DNA from: Epiperipatus broadwayi
Lineage: Eukaryota; Onychophora; Udeonychophora; Euonychophora; Peripatidae
DNA length: 64,000 nucleotides
Assembly: GCA_028023455.1 (NCBI GenBank)
Contig: JAQFVV010000030.1
Span: 6,652,501-6,716,500, forward strand
Direction: 5' to 3'
How positions within the stretch are numbered: position 1 is the first letter of the stretch; every line of letters begins with the position of its first letter. Shown here piece after piece: positions 45,601 to 57,099 of this stretch. The position numbers were made by a program, and so were the translations under genes. Below the pieces are notes generated by a model. That model was not told the origin of the DNA, made no database searches, and was given only the letters and a program-made list of their open reading frames with translations.

Positions 45601-45689
45601 ATAGTCATATGGGTCTGAACCACTTCAGTACCCATACATTTTGGTGTCTTGGGTTCTTTAATAATCATAGCCACCACTATCCTATTAGG

Positions 45690-45975
45690 CAGGAATGGTT
45701 TTAAGCCAATAAAGATCACATGACCACCACCTCTTATGCTTGTGTATAACTGTTGTTAAAACAGGAAAAACTCACTATACACATTACCACTATACATAGT
45801 CTGGGAATATTGGATGAGTAGGCACTAGATGAGGATTTTATGCACAAGATTTCTGGCATCCATTGATTACTCTAGCTTGCTGTGTGTGGCAATATGTATA
45901 GTGAGTTTTGCCTGTTTTAACAACAGTTACACACAAGCATAAGTGATAGTTAGTGGTCATGTGGTTTATTGGCTT
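45690..45975. mobile_element. F2 foldback, asymmetric
   Basis: The terminal inverted sequence TTTAAGCCAATAAA / TTTATTGGCTTAAA (45701-45714 and 45965-45978) suggests palindromy beyond the F2 terminus. The left stub (minus) reaches ACTATACAT at about 45798. The right arm then starts AGTCTGGGAATATTGG, within four bases of the predicted hammerhead cut, and runs to the F2 end. Confidence 0.75.
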
Positions 45976-46892
45976 AAAAATAAGAATTTATCAGCTTGCT
46001 ATTATATTGCAAAAACATTACCTTAAGGTTCCTACTGAATTATGATTAAAAATTAAATGCAAACAACTTTTAATAAAACTTATTTTGTAACATATTTTAT
46101 GACTATTATTAATGCTCAAAATGTGAATGTGTAACCCTGCTCCTTTTCTCTCTGGAAGGAAACCTACTTAGTTTTTTAAAAAAATATTTGTTTCTGGACC
46201 TATATATTTAAATATATTTTTTAGAATGAGTAAATGCTAAACCAGATTAATGCTATAAATTGGCACCTGAGTTACTTACTTATTTAAATATTTTCACAAA
46301 ATTGAATGGCCATCATTAAGGTAATCATGTGTGCTTATGTTTTAATGAAATCTTATGTAAATAATTTTCAATGCTGTACATCTATTTTAGGTTGCTTTAT
46401 TGTCAAAAAATGGAGAAATGTTATATATTTATAGAACTATCCTGACAAATAATAAAATATCCAGGATAACAAACTGCTAGTAATATAAAGTATGGTAAAC
46501 TGATTATAATTTTGAATTATAATTTTATGCATTTATAATTTATTATATATTTTATTCACTTGATTTATGTGCTCTTGCTTAACATATTCTATGCATTATT
46601 TATTAATGGTAATATCCTGAAATTTACATAGTATTGAGTATTTTATTAATGCTATATAATGATTTTAATATTCCATCATTTCAAGAGTATTGCTTTGTTC
46701 CCTGTCATGAGTGATTTACCTATTTTAGTGAATATTTACATGTAAACCATTAAAGATGTATATTCTTATTTTATTATTTACTTCAGGCTGTTTTATTAAA
46801 ACAGATTTGATAAGATAACTATTTTATCAATTTTATACACCAGTTAATGATTATTATATTTCTTAGGAGATAGTAGCATTAGTATTTCTCTT
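45976..46892. other. AT-rich stretch, nothing recognised
   Basis: No supported feature. Confidence 0.45.
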
Positions 46893-47276
46893 GTGTATTG
46901 CATTAAAATTATCTTACCAATTTTATATTTCCAAAGGATAATAGCCTTCTCTCATCTTAATGACATTTTTCATGATTGGTACATTTTCATAAATGCTTTG
47001 TTTGAAGCACCCTTGGTGTTCCTCATATTTGTGTTGGTCCATTCCCATTTCCCCCATATGCTCAGAGACAAAGGTCCTAGCATATTTATTTGCCCTCAGA
47101 GTGTAGTTTATGCCATTACCAGGTTCTTTGCCTTATTGACCTTTTCCCCTCAGAAGTATCATATTTTGTATTGCAACCACATATGGTATAGTATATATAT
47201 CTTTATTGCTATGGCAATTGGTGGAAGAGTCATCTTTTCTTTAGGTGCACTTTTGACTATTTGTAATGTAAATTAG
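46893..47276 (+). CDS. Membrane-protein-like ORF, possibly foreign
   Basis: An open frame of 127 codons, clearly less AT-rich than its surroundings. Hydrophobic segments lie at about residues 30-50 (FEAPLVFLIFVLVHSH), 70-85 and 98-122. The phrase IYIFIAMAIGGRVIFSLG resembles the IGGRVIP-type segment of bacterial NnrS-like membrane proteins, but I cannot confirm homology from one segment. The ATG is not proven as a start. The SINE TSD starts at 47273, right at its stop. Confidence 0.3.
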   Translation: MYCIKIILPILYFQRIIAFSHLNDIFHDWYIFINALFEAPLVFLIFVLVHSHFPHMLRDKGPSIFICPQSVVYAITRFFALLTFSPQKYHILYCNHIWYSIYIFIAMAIGGRVIFSLGALLTICNVN

Positions 47277-47415
47277 AGATGATTGATGTCAAGCATTGGT
47301 AGCCAAGAGGTCAGCACAGCTGCCTTGCAAGCAAGCAGTTGCTTGCAGACAGTTGTCATGGGTTTGCTTCCTGGCTGATGCTTTGACATATGGAAAAAAA
47401 TTAGAGATGATTGAT
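47273..47415 (+). mobile_element. SINE subfamily A, 15-bp TSD
   Basis: TTAGAGATGATTGAT at 47273-47287 and 47401-47415 bound a body of GTCAAGCATTGGTAGCC, box A, CTGCCTTGCAAGCAAGCAG, a second arm GTTGCTTGCAGACAG, box B GGGTTTGCTTCC, and TTTGACATATGG plus A. Confidence 0.92.
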
Positions 47416-47829
47416 AATGACTTTATTTAAAAATTCAAAATTGTACTTATATGCCTAAATAAATAATATACATCATCATCAACATTCAATATCAAGACAT
47501 CACTGGATTGTTAAGACATGAATAATATTTAAATTTATTCATTATTTGGGATGGTTTATAGTGTGATTGTATGCAAATGTGGAACTTTTTGAAATAATGC
47601 ATAGATAGGTTCATGAAACTTTTATCAGTTAAAAAGATATAGAATTATTGAAATAATGTTTATGTTAGTAAAACTGTATCAGGCAGGAAAATATAAAGCT
47701 TGTATAATAATGCATAGGTTAATAGATCTTTTGTCACTTAGGAAGGTATAGAAATTTTGCAATAATAATACTTATATTAGTTTAAAATTTATTAGTAAGG
47801 AAATGTAAAACTTTTTATAAGTGTATTCA
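47416..47829. other. No recognised feature
   Basis: Loosely repetitive AT-rich DNA (GGAA-ATATAAA-CTT-type words recurring at about 47690, 47750 and 47800). Confidence 0.4.
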
Positions 47830-48229
47830 TAATGTTTATATCAGACAACCCAAACGAACTATGGTTAATTAACATTTAATTCATTAATTTATTTGTTCAT
47901 GGGTTTAAACTGCAAACTATGAAATTGTATTTCTCTAATGTTGTTAAATCGCATTGCACTGTATTTAAACAGTGCATTTAAATTTTATGGATTTTCAACA
48001 GTAATATTGTTGAATTGTCTTATTGTGAATAAATGTTATATTTTGTTGTTAAGTCTTGTTTAGAATCTCAATACTATCTTATTCACATATCATTTATCCA
48101 GAAATCTAAACATCATATAATCCATGATGCAATTATATTTTATTCTAATTATTCAGAATGTACATCATATAAATTAAAGATAATAAATCATTTCGTTATA
48201 AGATTTATAGATGTTAAGAAGTCTTGCAT

Positions 48230-48330
48230 TGGTGGTCGAGAGGTCAGCGTGACTGCCTTGCACTTGCAGGCAGTTGCCCGGGTTGCGGGTTCGCGTCCTT
48301 GCCGATGCTATGACACTTAAAAAAAAAGAA
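48230..48330 (+). mobile_element. SINE subfamily A, with paralogous empty site
   Basis: GTCTTGCATTGGTGGTCGAG start, box A, CTGCCTTGCACTTGCAGGCAG, box B GCGGGTTCGCGTCCTTGC, TATGACAC and A-run. The flanks GATTTATAGATGTTAAGAA and TGTATCTAA match the continuous GATCTATAGATGTGAAGAA then TGCATCTAA near 29247. This shows the insertion point directly, with AAGAA as a possible short TSD. Confidence 0.9.
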
Positions 48331-48683
48331 TGTATCTAAGGCACAAAATACTTATCTGTTTTCTTAAATTTTTACTGATCATTATAATTTAATTGCAATC
48401 ATCTAAAGAAGACTGCTCTTGCAATAAACTATTGTCTGCTTCATTTAAGATTATTAGCTGATTACTATAATCAATTGAAATGATTAAATTGTTTGTCTAA
48501 ATCTATAAGAAAAATTGGTTTAAGTTGTTAATAGAGTATTCTGAGTGGCCATAAAATCCTTTATCCATTCTTGGTATTCAAAGGCTATCCTAGGAGATTA
48601 TTGTATTATTCTAAATTAAAAGTTTTTATGCATTTTATTTTAGTTAAAATATTTTCTATTAAAATTTATTATTGTTATTATTA

Positions 48684-48988
48684 ATAACATGAAAGGCTAA
48701 AACCTTTGACTGATGCACCTTAAAAATGCTTATATGACAGCCAATCAGATGTAATAATGATTGCACAGGAAACTCGCATTTCAAAACACAAGGCAGAGAT
48801 TTTACGAGAAAAAGATGGTAGAGAAGATGGGGAACCATTTGGGGGGGGGGAACCATCTTTGTCTCATAAAATCTCTGTCTTGTGTTTTGAATTGAGAGTT
48901 CCCTGTGCAGTCATTATTACATCTGATTGGATGTCATATAAGCATTGTTACGGTGCATCTGTCAAAGGTTTCAGTCTTTCATGTTATT
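48684..48988. repeat. Foldback, about 140-bp arms
   Basis: The left arm starts ATAACATGAAAG and the right arm ends CTTTCATGTTAT. They share GATGCACC/GGTGCATC, AGCCAATCAGATGTAATAAT, and CAAAACACAAG with AGAGATTTTA. A G-run of 11-12 (about 48839-48850) lies in the spacer. ORFs through it are palindrome artefacts. Confidence 0.85.
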
Positions 48989-49374
48989 ATTATATCATCT
49001 GCTTGTCCTTAATAAATTAATATATTTATATTGTTATTATTATTATTGCACAGTCGGTAGACACTATCTTTGGAATAAGTGTTGTGTCTTCTCATACTCT
49101 TCACTAGGATACCATTCATTTGCTTAATAACTTATAAATAAAACAAAAGATTGCAAAATTTAATACTAAGAATATGTATAATGAACTCTGAAATCTTACT
49201 GTTATAATTCAATGATGAGAAGAAATTATATTTTATATAAAAGAAACTATTGTGAAAAGAAAAATGGCACAAACAGATAAATAAGATTTAAAAACATGGT
49301 TATTCTTCAACTAAAATCTTGAACTGTGGTTCTGATCATGGCAATAATATATTGAAATAGTGCTTGTGAGATGT

Positions 49375-50790
49375 AAGAGAATAAAAGTTATTGGTGATTA
49401 TTTAAATCATTTATTTTGCAATAATATATGTTTTTTTGTTTTTTACAAATAATATTTAGAGCTACAGGAAGCATTATAAAAGTTATCAGATAAATGTAAG
49501 AAGTTAGAACTAAATATAAATGCTAAAAAAAAAAACTAAAATAATGTTCAAAGATTTTCTTAGAAGATAATAAACATTGATAATCAAGAATTATAAGAAA
49601 TCAATTTCAAATACCTTGGTCAGATTATTAATATAGATGGAAAGAATTAATCATAAAATTAAACTTGGATGGAATGCTTTTGATAAAAATAATTTATTAT
49701 TGAAAGGAAATATGCCTATGTTTTGTAAAGAAAGGTTTTTAATAAATATGTTTTATCAATTATTACATATGGATCTGATATTTGGAGTCTTAACAAAAGA
49801 ATAATTCAAAAACTTTAGACTAATCATTGAAATTTGAAGAGATATCTTTCAAAAGGAAAATGTATTCACAATCCATAAGAATCATTTAAAAAAAAAAAAA
49901 AGTACCTTTACATATCAATCTCAATGGAGACCAGTTAACAAAATCAGAAGTTACGTTTGTATACATAGAATAACTAATTAATATCATAACAATTACATTA
50001 AGACATTAATTATCCCCAGAAATTGAAGACATATAACTTCCCGTTCCAGAAAATCATAGTTGTGGCCCATTTACATTAATCTGATCATGTATATCACATA
50101 TATGATGGTGTTAGTCAATTCAAACACATATAAGTTTGCTTAATTTATGAACATGTAGATGATGATTAAAAACATATTTAGCCATTTAGTCTGTAGAGCT
50201 TTATCTCACCAAGTGAAGAGCACTTTCCAAATCATGAGGTTAGCCAATCCAAGATAGGAATAACATTCATAAAAATTACTTAAAAGCAGGTTTTCATAGA
50301 ATACATAAGACTGAAAATTATATGAAATATATCCTAGATTCTTTACAGTAAACAAATTACCATTAAGCATTATTAAAGCAGTATTAATATATTTATTGGG
50401 TCATTGATTAAAGCTGATCTGTTAATGAATCAAATGAAAGCTATTTCCTATTAATCATCAATTAGGTGAATAACTTTATAATAGCATTTTCTAGTTCTTG
50501 GATCTCTTCCATAAAAATTGAAAATGAAATACTTGAGTATGAAAATAAACATGTATCATTCATATCATTGGAAGTATTAAAAAACTAAAATGGACCTAGA
50601 TTGACACATTACTGAAAGAGATGATAATAAATGGTAAACTGAAGTGTTAAACTGGATTCCAAGATATTGTAAAAGATTTAGAAAGAGTTCACAAAAAAGT
50701 ATTGAAGAAAGCTATAGGTTGGAGAAAATGGGGATTAATCTTGGAGAGATGTTCATTATGTAGTGGAACTGATGATGATGATGAACAAAA
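49375..50790 (+). pseudogene. RTE-type LINE, decayed, split by LINE fragment
   Basis: RTE sequence runs from TAAGAGAATAAAAGTTATTG (49375) to about 49840 and resumes at about 50520 up to GGAACTGATGATGATGATGA (50760). It matches the 38.9-39.7 kb copy in order. The intervening part is foreign (see 49841-50515). Confidence 0.75.
49841..50515 (-). pseudogene. LINE 3' fragment nested in RTE copy
   Basis: Closely similar to 16740-17480 over its whole length (CTTTCCAAAAGGAAAATTTA-like, ACATATCAATCTCAATGGAG, AAGCAGGTTTTCATAGAATA), lacking an internal part near 50225. As the 16.7 kb region leads into a LINE C-terminus, this is taken as the 3' region of that family. Because it interrupts RTE sequence, it inserted later. 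Confidence 0.65.
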
Positions 50791-51559
50791 TACAAATTAG
50801 GAACCACTTTAAATATATGTTTATATAAATCCCATCACAAAAATTGAAATAACAATGCTACGGCTATGAATATGAGGCAAAATGCTTCGAAAGTGCTCAG
50901 CTGTCAATTATTTTATCGATTCATATAAGTATTTATTATAGCTTCTCTTTCCAACGCCTCAACACGCTTGTAATTTTGTTAGAAGTAATAAATATAACTC
51001 AATAATAGTAATATCAGTAGTTATTAATCAGACCAAAAGCACTTTTAATTTAATTATATTATTTTGTATTGTTAATCATTCTGGAGAAGAAGTTCATATC
51101 CATTGTGAATAAAATATTTACCCACACCTACAGTATCATTTTTAGTACTTCACTAGTACGTAATGAATTTGAGCAACTTAATTTTCCATTATTCACATTG
51201 AGTTATGACACTTGTATTCTTAAACATAAAGATTTGCAAACAAGTTGTTTTCTTTATCAATTAAAAAATATCCTGTGTTGTCTAAAGTTTCTAGATTTTT
51301 TAATGTTTACTTCAGAAATTGTTTTATTTTGACAGCATTTGATTTTTCACTTTAGGAATGCAGATTGTAAGTATTATAGCTATCAATATAATAAGTGATG
51401 TACTTTGTGAACTCCAAGATTATTATGTGGAATTTCTGTGTGGAACATCTAATGGATTTTATATTCAGCTTTTCATATTACCTCATTCTATTTATATATA
51501 TATATACTAACTGTACCTGAAGCTTTGCTTGCTTTTTTAGATTAAAAAAATGTAATGTA
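50791..51559. other. No gene; one shared foldback motif
   Basis: At about 50862-50915 the sequence GGCTATGAATATGAGGC, then CGAAAGTGCTCAGC, resembles one arm of the foldback at 54911-55110. Otherwise AT-rich DNA. Confidence 0.4.
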
Positions 51560-51740
51560 GTTGATAAATAAAATATATTTAAATAATATTTACATGAAAT
51601 AATAAGTGAGTTACAAACAGCAGTTAAAAATAACTACTGGGACACATTTTTATAAACCATGTCGTAGGTCATTTTTAACTGCTATTGATAACTCATGTAT
51701 TATTATTTCATTGTAAATACTCTTAAAATATATTCTAATG
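51560..51740. repeat. Foldback, about 60-bp imperfect arms
   Basis: AATAATATTTACATGAAATA with AGCAGTTAAAAATAAC on the left is inverted as GTCATTTTTAACTGCTATTG with ATTATTTCATTGTAAATAC on the right, around a spacer near 51642-51665. Confidence 0.7.
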
Positions 51741-51851
51741 CGCAACATCATTTTACTATTTTATGTCATTAACATGAGAAAGCCAACCCATGGCTTTGCA
51801 TGCATTAATAGAATTATAACAAAAATAAAAGTATATTAATACAGTTGATTC

Positions 51852-52000
51852 ATCATCATCATCAACCATTATCAATCCACTGCAGGATGAAGGTCTCTCC
51901 AAGTTCAAACCATTTTCTCTGATCTTTAGCTTCTCTTCTCCACATCACCTCTGCACACTTTCTTATTTCATCCATCCATCTCACATGTGGTCTCACATGT
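51852..52000 (-). pseudogene. RTE-type LINE 3' end fragment
   Basis: Starts CATCATCATCATCAACCATT (the complement of the family tail). It contains the complements of the LGETFILQW and W-EIRKCAG-type coding segments, and ends near TCACATGTGGTC. Heavily 5'-truncated. Confidence 0.78.
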
Positions 52001-52569
52001 TGATTATTAAAATATATTTCTAATTTATATAAATAAAGAGATTATATTCTGAACAGTAGAAATTTTTTAAGGTTTTATTATCTAAATTCCATTTCTGATG
52101 ATTGACGTATCGAATACCAAATAAAAATTTCCTTACTAATTCTCTTCATTTCTCGAGCCGTCTCCTTGTATTAATTAATAGGAAGTTTGGTAATTAAAAT
52201 ATATTTATGTAAAATTTACAATAAATAATTATCAACAGCAGTATTGCAAAAAATGTAATTTTTATTAAATACAATAAATAATAATTTTAAAATAAAGTAT
52301 TTTATATTTCTCATGTTATATCTATTTGTTTTTGACTAGAAACAGCGCCATTGAGTGGTGTGGATTGTCCGAAGTTGTAGAATCTAAACATTTAACATCA
52401 TCATAATATATTCGAGAAATTAAATACATGGTCCAAATAAAGTTTAAATAATTTTAAATATATTTACTTAATAAAATTTTAAATTGGATACCAGAAACTA
52501 ATATCTCTTCATTTCTCTAATATGTATTTCAATAAACAGGCCACAACTTACTTTATCACATGACAATAT
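52001..52569. other. No recognised feature
   Basis: AT-rich DNA; no gene. Confidence 0.45.
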
Positions 52570-53180
52570 ATTTAAAAGAAAATGATAAAAGTTTATTAAA
52601 TTCAATATTTCTCTTGTTGAACCCATGTCATTTTACAATTTACTTTTACATATGTTAAATATATTTAAACTGACATCCTAAAAGTGTATCAATTTCATAG
52701 TAAAAGTTTATTAATATATATATATGTGCTCTGCGCACAGGTAATGAAGCTATTAATAAATTGTCAAATTTTTTACTGCCAAGCATATAAATTTGCACAA
52801 AATTTGCATAGTTTTACAGTTATTAACAGAATAACTCGCCATGAATATGGGAATGTAGACTGTCCCGAAAGCGCTTGGCAGTAAAAATTTTGATAATTTA
52901 TTAATAGCTTCATTACCTGTGCGCAGAGCACATATATACATTAATTTATTTAAGCGTTAATGAAGTAAAATCTTAACTATTTCAGTAAAAGTTTATGAAA
53001 TTTAGTAGTATTTCTCTTACTGTACCAGCACCATTTTAAATTTTATTTAAACGCAGACATCCTAAAAGTGATCAATTTCATATTAAAAGTTTATTAAATT
53101 CAGTAGTATTTTTCTTGTGCCATTTTAACATATATTAAATATATATTTAAACTATCCTAAAAGTTTATCAAATTCATTAT
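52570..53180. repeat. Degenerate tandem repeat interrupted by a foldback
   Basis: The blocks TAAAAGTTTATTAAATTCA, TATTTCTCTTGTTG, CCATTTTA-CA, TTAAATATATTTAAAC and CATCCTAAAAGTGTATCAA recur in the same order from about 52583, 52700, 52985 and 53085. Unit length is about 115-125 bp. The foldback at 52711-52943 sits inside one unit. Confidence 0.65.
52711..52943. repeat. Foldback with GC-rich arm motif
   Basis: The left arm has GTGCTCTGCGCACAGGTAAT and ACTGCCAAGC; the right arm has GCGCTTGGCAGT and ATTACCTGTGCGCAGAGCAC. Outer arms are about 73 bp and almost perfect. The interior has CCATGAATATGGGAATG and CCCGAAAGCGCTTGG, shared in part with other foldbacks here. Two overlapping ORFs on opposite strands are artefacts. 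Confidence 0.85.
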
Positions 53181-53257
53181 TTTAAGGGAAGCTGCCTACA
53201 GGCATCTATTCTATCGAATATCGTCCTCGATACTCATGACTACATACATGTGAAAAA

Positions 53258-53325
53258 GATAAATGATCTCCAATATATGTATTTCATGCTGAAACATCAC
53301 TCATCAGTTGGTCCAGATTATAATC
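53258..53325 (-). ncRNA. Hammerhead ribozyme (F1), core intact
   Basis: Minus strand: ACCAA, CTGATGA, a weakened stem II (GTGAT against AGCAT), GAAA, ATACATAT, and ATTGGAGATC pairing with CCAA. Core boxes are complete, stem II is poor. Confidence 0.6.
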
Positions 53326-53647
53326 TCCCACACATCTATAATCAGTGCTCATTTTATATTAAGATGGTAAATCTACACATTTTAATGGTGAGGCTTCAAT
53401 CTTCTCCCCTCACCAGTTATCCACATCACTGAAAATGTGATGGTAGAATGCTCAAATCCTTTGATGGTGCCAATATTATTGTCAATACCCATGTTGACCT
53501 TGGATCAATCTGTCCCCTCATCAGATTTTCAATGATATGGATGGCTAAAGAGTTGGTGAATGGAGAGGATTGAAACTTGTCCATTAAAGTGGACTTGCTA
53601 TCTTAATATAAACTGAACCCTGATTATATATATATATATGTGAGGGA

Positions 53648-53715
53648 GATAATGATCTGGACCAACTGATGAGTGCTGTTTCAGCATGAAATATATATAC
53701 TGGAGATTATTTATC
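53648..53715 (+). ncRNA. Hammerhead ribozyme (F1), strong stem II
   Basis: ACCAA 53661-53665, CTGATGA 53666-53672, stem II GTGCTG/CAGCAT (53673-53687) around TTT with a G-T closing pair, GAAA 53688-53691. A (TA)-rich helix III has lost the exact palindrome, and CTGGAG pairs with CCA of inner helix I. Core intact; cleavage position uncertain. Confidence 0.65.
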
Positions 53716-53810
53716 TTTTTCACATGTATGTGATCATGTGAATCAGTTCTACTGGATAGAGTGGATGACTGTAGAGAGCTTGAAAGTCTAGGTTCAAATC
53801 CTCTTTAATT

Positions 53811-54439
53811 ACATGTTGGTTAAGTATATACATTATGCTTCTATTTCAATATTATAAATTCATTACTATAATTGATATATGTTGTCATTATTCAAAGGAG
53901 AAATTAAATATTTGATTACAAATGCAATTAAATTAATTTAAAATATATTTACAAAATAAAACTTTACTTGGCTTTACCAAAAATTATACTTTGTGTTTAA
54001 AAAATGTTCCAACCCTGGAATCATTTAATCAGTGTTGCCCTATTTTGGGTGTTTTAAAATGATGTTTGAAAACAATTATGATATAGATTGACCATGCATT
54101 TTTATATTGTAAATTACAATTTTTTTTTAATAATTAAACAAGTTAACCTAAAATCCTACAACCACAGAGCCCTAACATTTTTCACCCATTTATTCGCTTG
54201 TTAAAACTATTACAAAATAGACGTTAATAATTTATAATACCTTAATAATTAAAGCAAAAATGTATATGCTAGTAAAATTCTATATAAAAAATGAAAGTAA
54301 ATCATGCAAGATTCTTCAAGATTTGTGCAATATTTATTGAGTTATAAAGTCACAAACAAATCCAAGATTTTAAAAAATTTATGCACTTCTACAAAATCAA
54401 CTATAAATCAGGCATTGAGAAATCAGTATTTTGATTAAC
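53811..54439. other. No recognised feature
   Basis: AT-rich DNA. Confidence 0.45.
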
Positions 54440-55945
54440 CATTGACTTTTATTCTAGTTTTCATGATAAATTTAAGTGAAGGATTATACTTTATCCATTT
54501 TGAAAGTTTATTGGAACAAATTGTTTTGGAAATTTGTAGATTATAAAAAGATGTTTGATTCATCAAGCATTTTTAGAGGGTTTAAAGCTTTGAAAACCCA
54601 AGATATTATCATATTCTGAAAAATGGTAACATTTACAAGATTAAAACTAATGTCTGTATAGCAGGATGATTGATTCCATATCTTTGAAAAAATTTTTTCC
54701 ATGAGTTTATGGGAAGTATTTTGTGATTTAAAATAAAAAGTTAAAGGAATAAATATAAAATTATTTAAGTCATCAAATGTTTGAGGATAATGTGCTTATT
54801 TTTGCAAATAATGCTTACAAAATTTCAGGAAGTGTTACAAGAAATTGCAATGAAAGTAAAAAATAGAATTAAAGACAAATGATAAAAAGTTTAACATAAT
54901 GCTTAGTTTTAAATTGCATTTTATGCAAAAAAGTAAAGCTTAGTATTATTAGAAAAGAATTATAAGGCTTAGTGCTTTCGGAGAACTTAGGTCTCCATAT
55001 TCATAGTGGATAGGCTATGAATATGGAGACCTAAGTTCTCCGAAAGCGCTAAGCCTTATAATTCTTTTCTAATAATACAAAGCTTTACTTTTTTGCATAA
55101 AGTGCAATTTATTTCAACATAACGTTTAATGATTTTTCACAGAAAAAAAAAAATTATTACGAATTTAAAAATATAAATACTTTTGTCAAATTTTAATATA
55201 AATAGAACATAATTAATTTAATCACAAAGTTAAACTTATAAGAGGTGCTTTCTATAGAAATAACCTAATATTAAAAATAAATATGCTTGTGTCACTGAAA
55301 AGAAAAAATTTTTAAAGTTTTGTTTTATTAATTTTCAAATATGAATATGAGATTTGGATGATTAATAGAAGATAGTACTAAAGATTTCAGATCATACAAT
55401 AAAATATATAGAGATGTATGTTGGGAATAAGAAACAGTGATTGAAAGAAAAATATGTCACTCAGGGAAAAAAAACAAATATCATTGATGTCATTGGGGAA
55501 AGATAAAAAGCTGAAATGGGCTGGGTTAAACATACTTCTAAAAGTATTGGAGAATAGATAGACAATTGAAGTCTTAAATTTGATCTTAAAGGAATGTAAT
55601 AGACATGAATTAAGGCAACATGTGAAATGGATGAATGACAAATAAATTTTCTAAAGTTGTGTGAAGAAAAACAACTGGACTAAATTTGGATATTCATCCT
55701 TTTATAAATAGATAATGGTTAAAACTGATGAATGAGGATGACAAAAAAAAATTAGAAAAAATTATATAGATTGTAAAAGACCCAGAAAGAGATCACATGT
55801 GAGATGGATGGATGGATAAAATAAGAAAGTATGCAGGGGTGATGTGGAGAAGATAATCTAAAGATGAGAGAAGATGGATTGAACTTGGAGAGACTTCATC
55901 CTGCAGTGGATTAATAATGGTTGATGATGATTATGATGAAATAAA
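54440..55945 (+). pseudogene. RTE-type LINE, long decayed copy
   Basis: Translation across stops gives FVDYKKMFDSS (RT motif A, 54530), a region parallel to WEVFCDLK at 54710, then the C-terminal blocks. The end appears twice: at about 55700-55740, and again as a better-preserved piece at 55765-55945 (GACCCAGAAAGAGATCACAT to AATGGTTGATGATGA). The second piece is therefore probably a separate 3' fragment inserted at or beside the first. A young foldback sits at 54911-55110. Confidence 0.75.
54911..55110. repeat. Young foldback inside RTE copy
   Basis: Arms of about 96 bp (54911-55006 and 55015-55110) match almost perfectly, with an 8-base spacer TGGATAGG. Each arm carries CTATGAATATGGAGACC and CTCCGAAAGCGCTAAGCC or the complements. 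It is younger than its RTE host, judging by arm identity. Confidence 0.88.
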
Positions 55946-56391
55946 CAAATAGTTGGATGCATAAAAAAACATGCATACATAAGGACAAAAAGACAGAAAA
56001 AGATAAATATTTGCCACAATGATATATTGGCTTTTTCTAACCTAATAAACAATGGAGACTTTTAATTATTAGACTGATCAAATCTGCACGCACGCACACA
56101 CACACACACACCCTAGATTTTTTTTAAAAAAGTTTTTAACTTGTGCTTTGGATTGAGAGTATTTCATTTACTTAATAAACCAGTGCTGGGGTATTATCCT
56201 AGTGTATTACATAATATTAACCGCTGGGAAAAGTTTATATTTATATATATGACATTATAAGCAATATTCTGGAAAAATTTTATCATCTACTCTATATGGC
56301 ATTTTCTTTGCAGTTGTTATTGTGATGTAATATTTTTACATTGTAAATGAATATTATTCTCAATAGTATATACTCTTTTTATACAATTATG
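55946..56391. other. No gene; (CA)n at about 56089-56112
   Basis: A short CACGCACGCACACACAC tract; otherwise AT-rich DNA. Confidence 0.5.
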
Positions 56392-56626
56392 TAATTCTAA
56401 CAAATTTTTAATGTTCAAGTTAATCTGAAAAGATAAATTAGGCTATGTCTTAAATGCACTGAATCAGCTCTTGACTGATCACTGCCAGGGTCAGCACTAT
56501 GATTCTGACAGTGATGTGCTGAAAGCTGGCCCAATGCATTTAAGGCTTTCTTATGGTCTAATCTACTGTTTCAGATTAACTTAAACATTACAAGTTTGTT
56601 AGAATTAAATGAATACTAATAAGTTG
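56392..56626. repeat. Foldback, about 100-bp imperfect arms
   Basis: TAATTCTAACAAATTTTTAA at the left end is inverted as TTACAAGTTTGTTAGAATTA at the right. GTTAATCTGAAA and TTTCAGATTAAC also pair, as do TTAAATGCA and TGCATTTAA. The centre (56490-56520) is GC-richer. No ORF. Confidence 0.8.
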
Positions 56627-57099
56627 CTCATTATTACATATCAGTCGTCATGGTGAATTTTTTAGATTTTGCCTCTGTGTTGAAACATACACACAAAAAA
56701 AATTAGAAAACAGAAATTTGAAACACTAAACTTTCTTGAAGGTAGAATTGTGTGGAATGAATGCTCATATTTAACAGACAAAATCAAGTTATAAACATCA
56801 TTATGGAGATTGCTAAGTCCTCAAGCAAGACAGTTGATGAATCACTTTTAAAAAAATATTGTAAAAAAAATAATAATGAAAAAATAATATCTGTATAATA
56901 GGACATTATCATATTTTATGAAGTTTAGATGGATAAATGAAGAGACGATTTCAAAAGTATATATATATTCATTTATAAGGGAAAAATATTGGAAATATAA
57001 GTGGAGTGGAATTATGGATATTGATAATAGATCAATGAAAGTAACAAGATTAATAATTTGACTTAATAAACAATTCAAATTTCTGCTCTAATAGATTCT
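56627..57099. other. No recognised feature
   Basis: AT-rich DNA; the last part may be the 5' side of the next LINE remnant. Confidence 0.4.

Larger units (their letters stand above)
47830..49390. repeat. Block homologous to 28861-30170
   Basis: Collinear with the earlier block over about 1.3 kb. It is lengthened by a SINE at 48230-48330 and a foldback at 48684-48988, both absent at the corresponding places of the first copy. The first copy therefore serves as an empty-site reference. Confidence 0.7.
53200..53810. mobile_element. F1 foldback, two units
   Basis: The left unit (about 53220-53520, minus) and right unit (about 53521-53810, plus) each contain a hammerhead, the TTAAAGTGGA/CCACTTTAA region, the GAAAATGTGATGG-type block, and (right) AGGTTCAAATCCTC as the box-B-like end. 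The turn is near CCCCTCATCAGATTTTC at about 53515. Confidence 0.8.
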
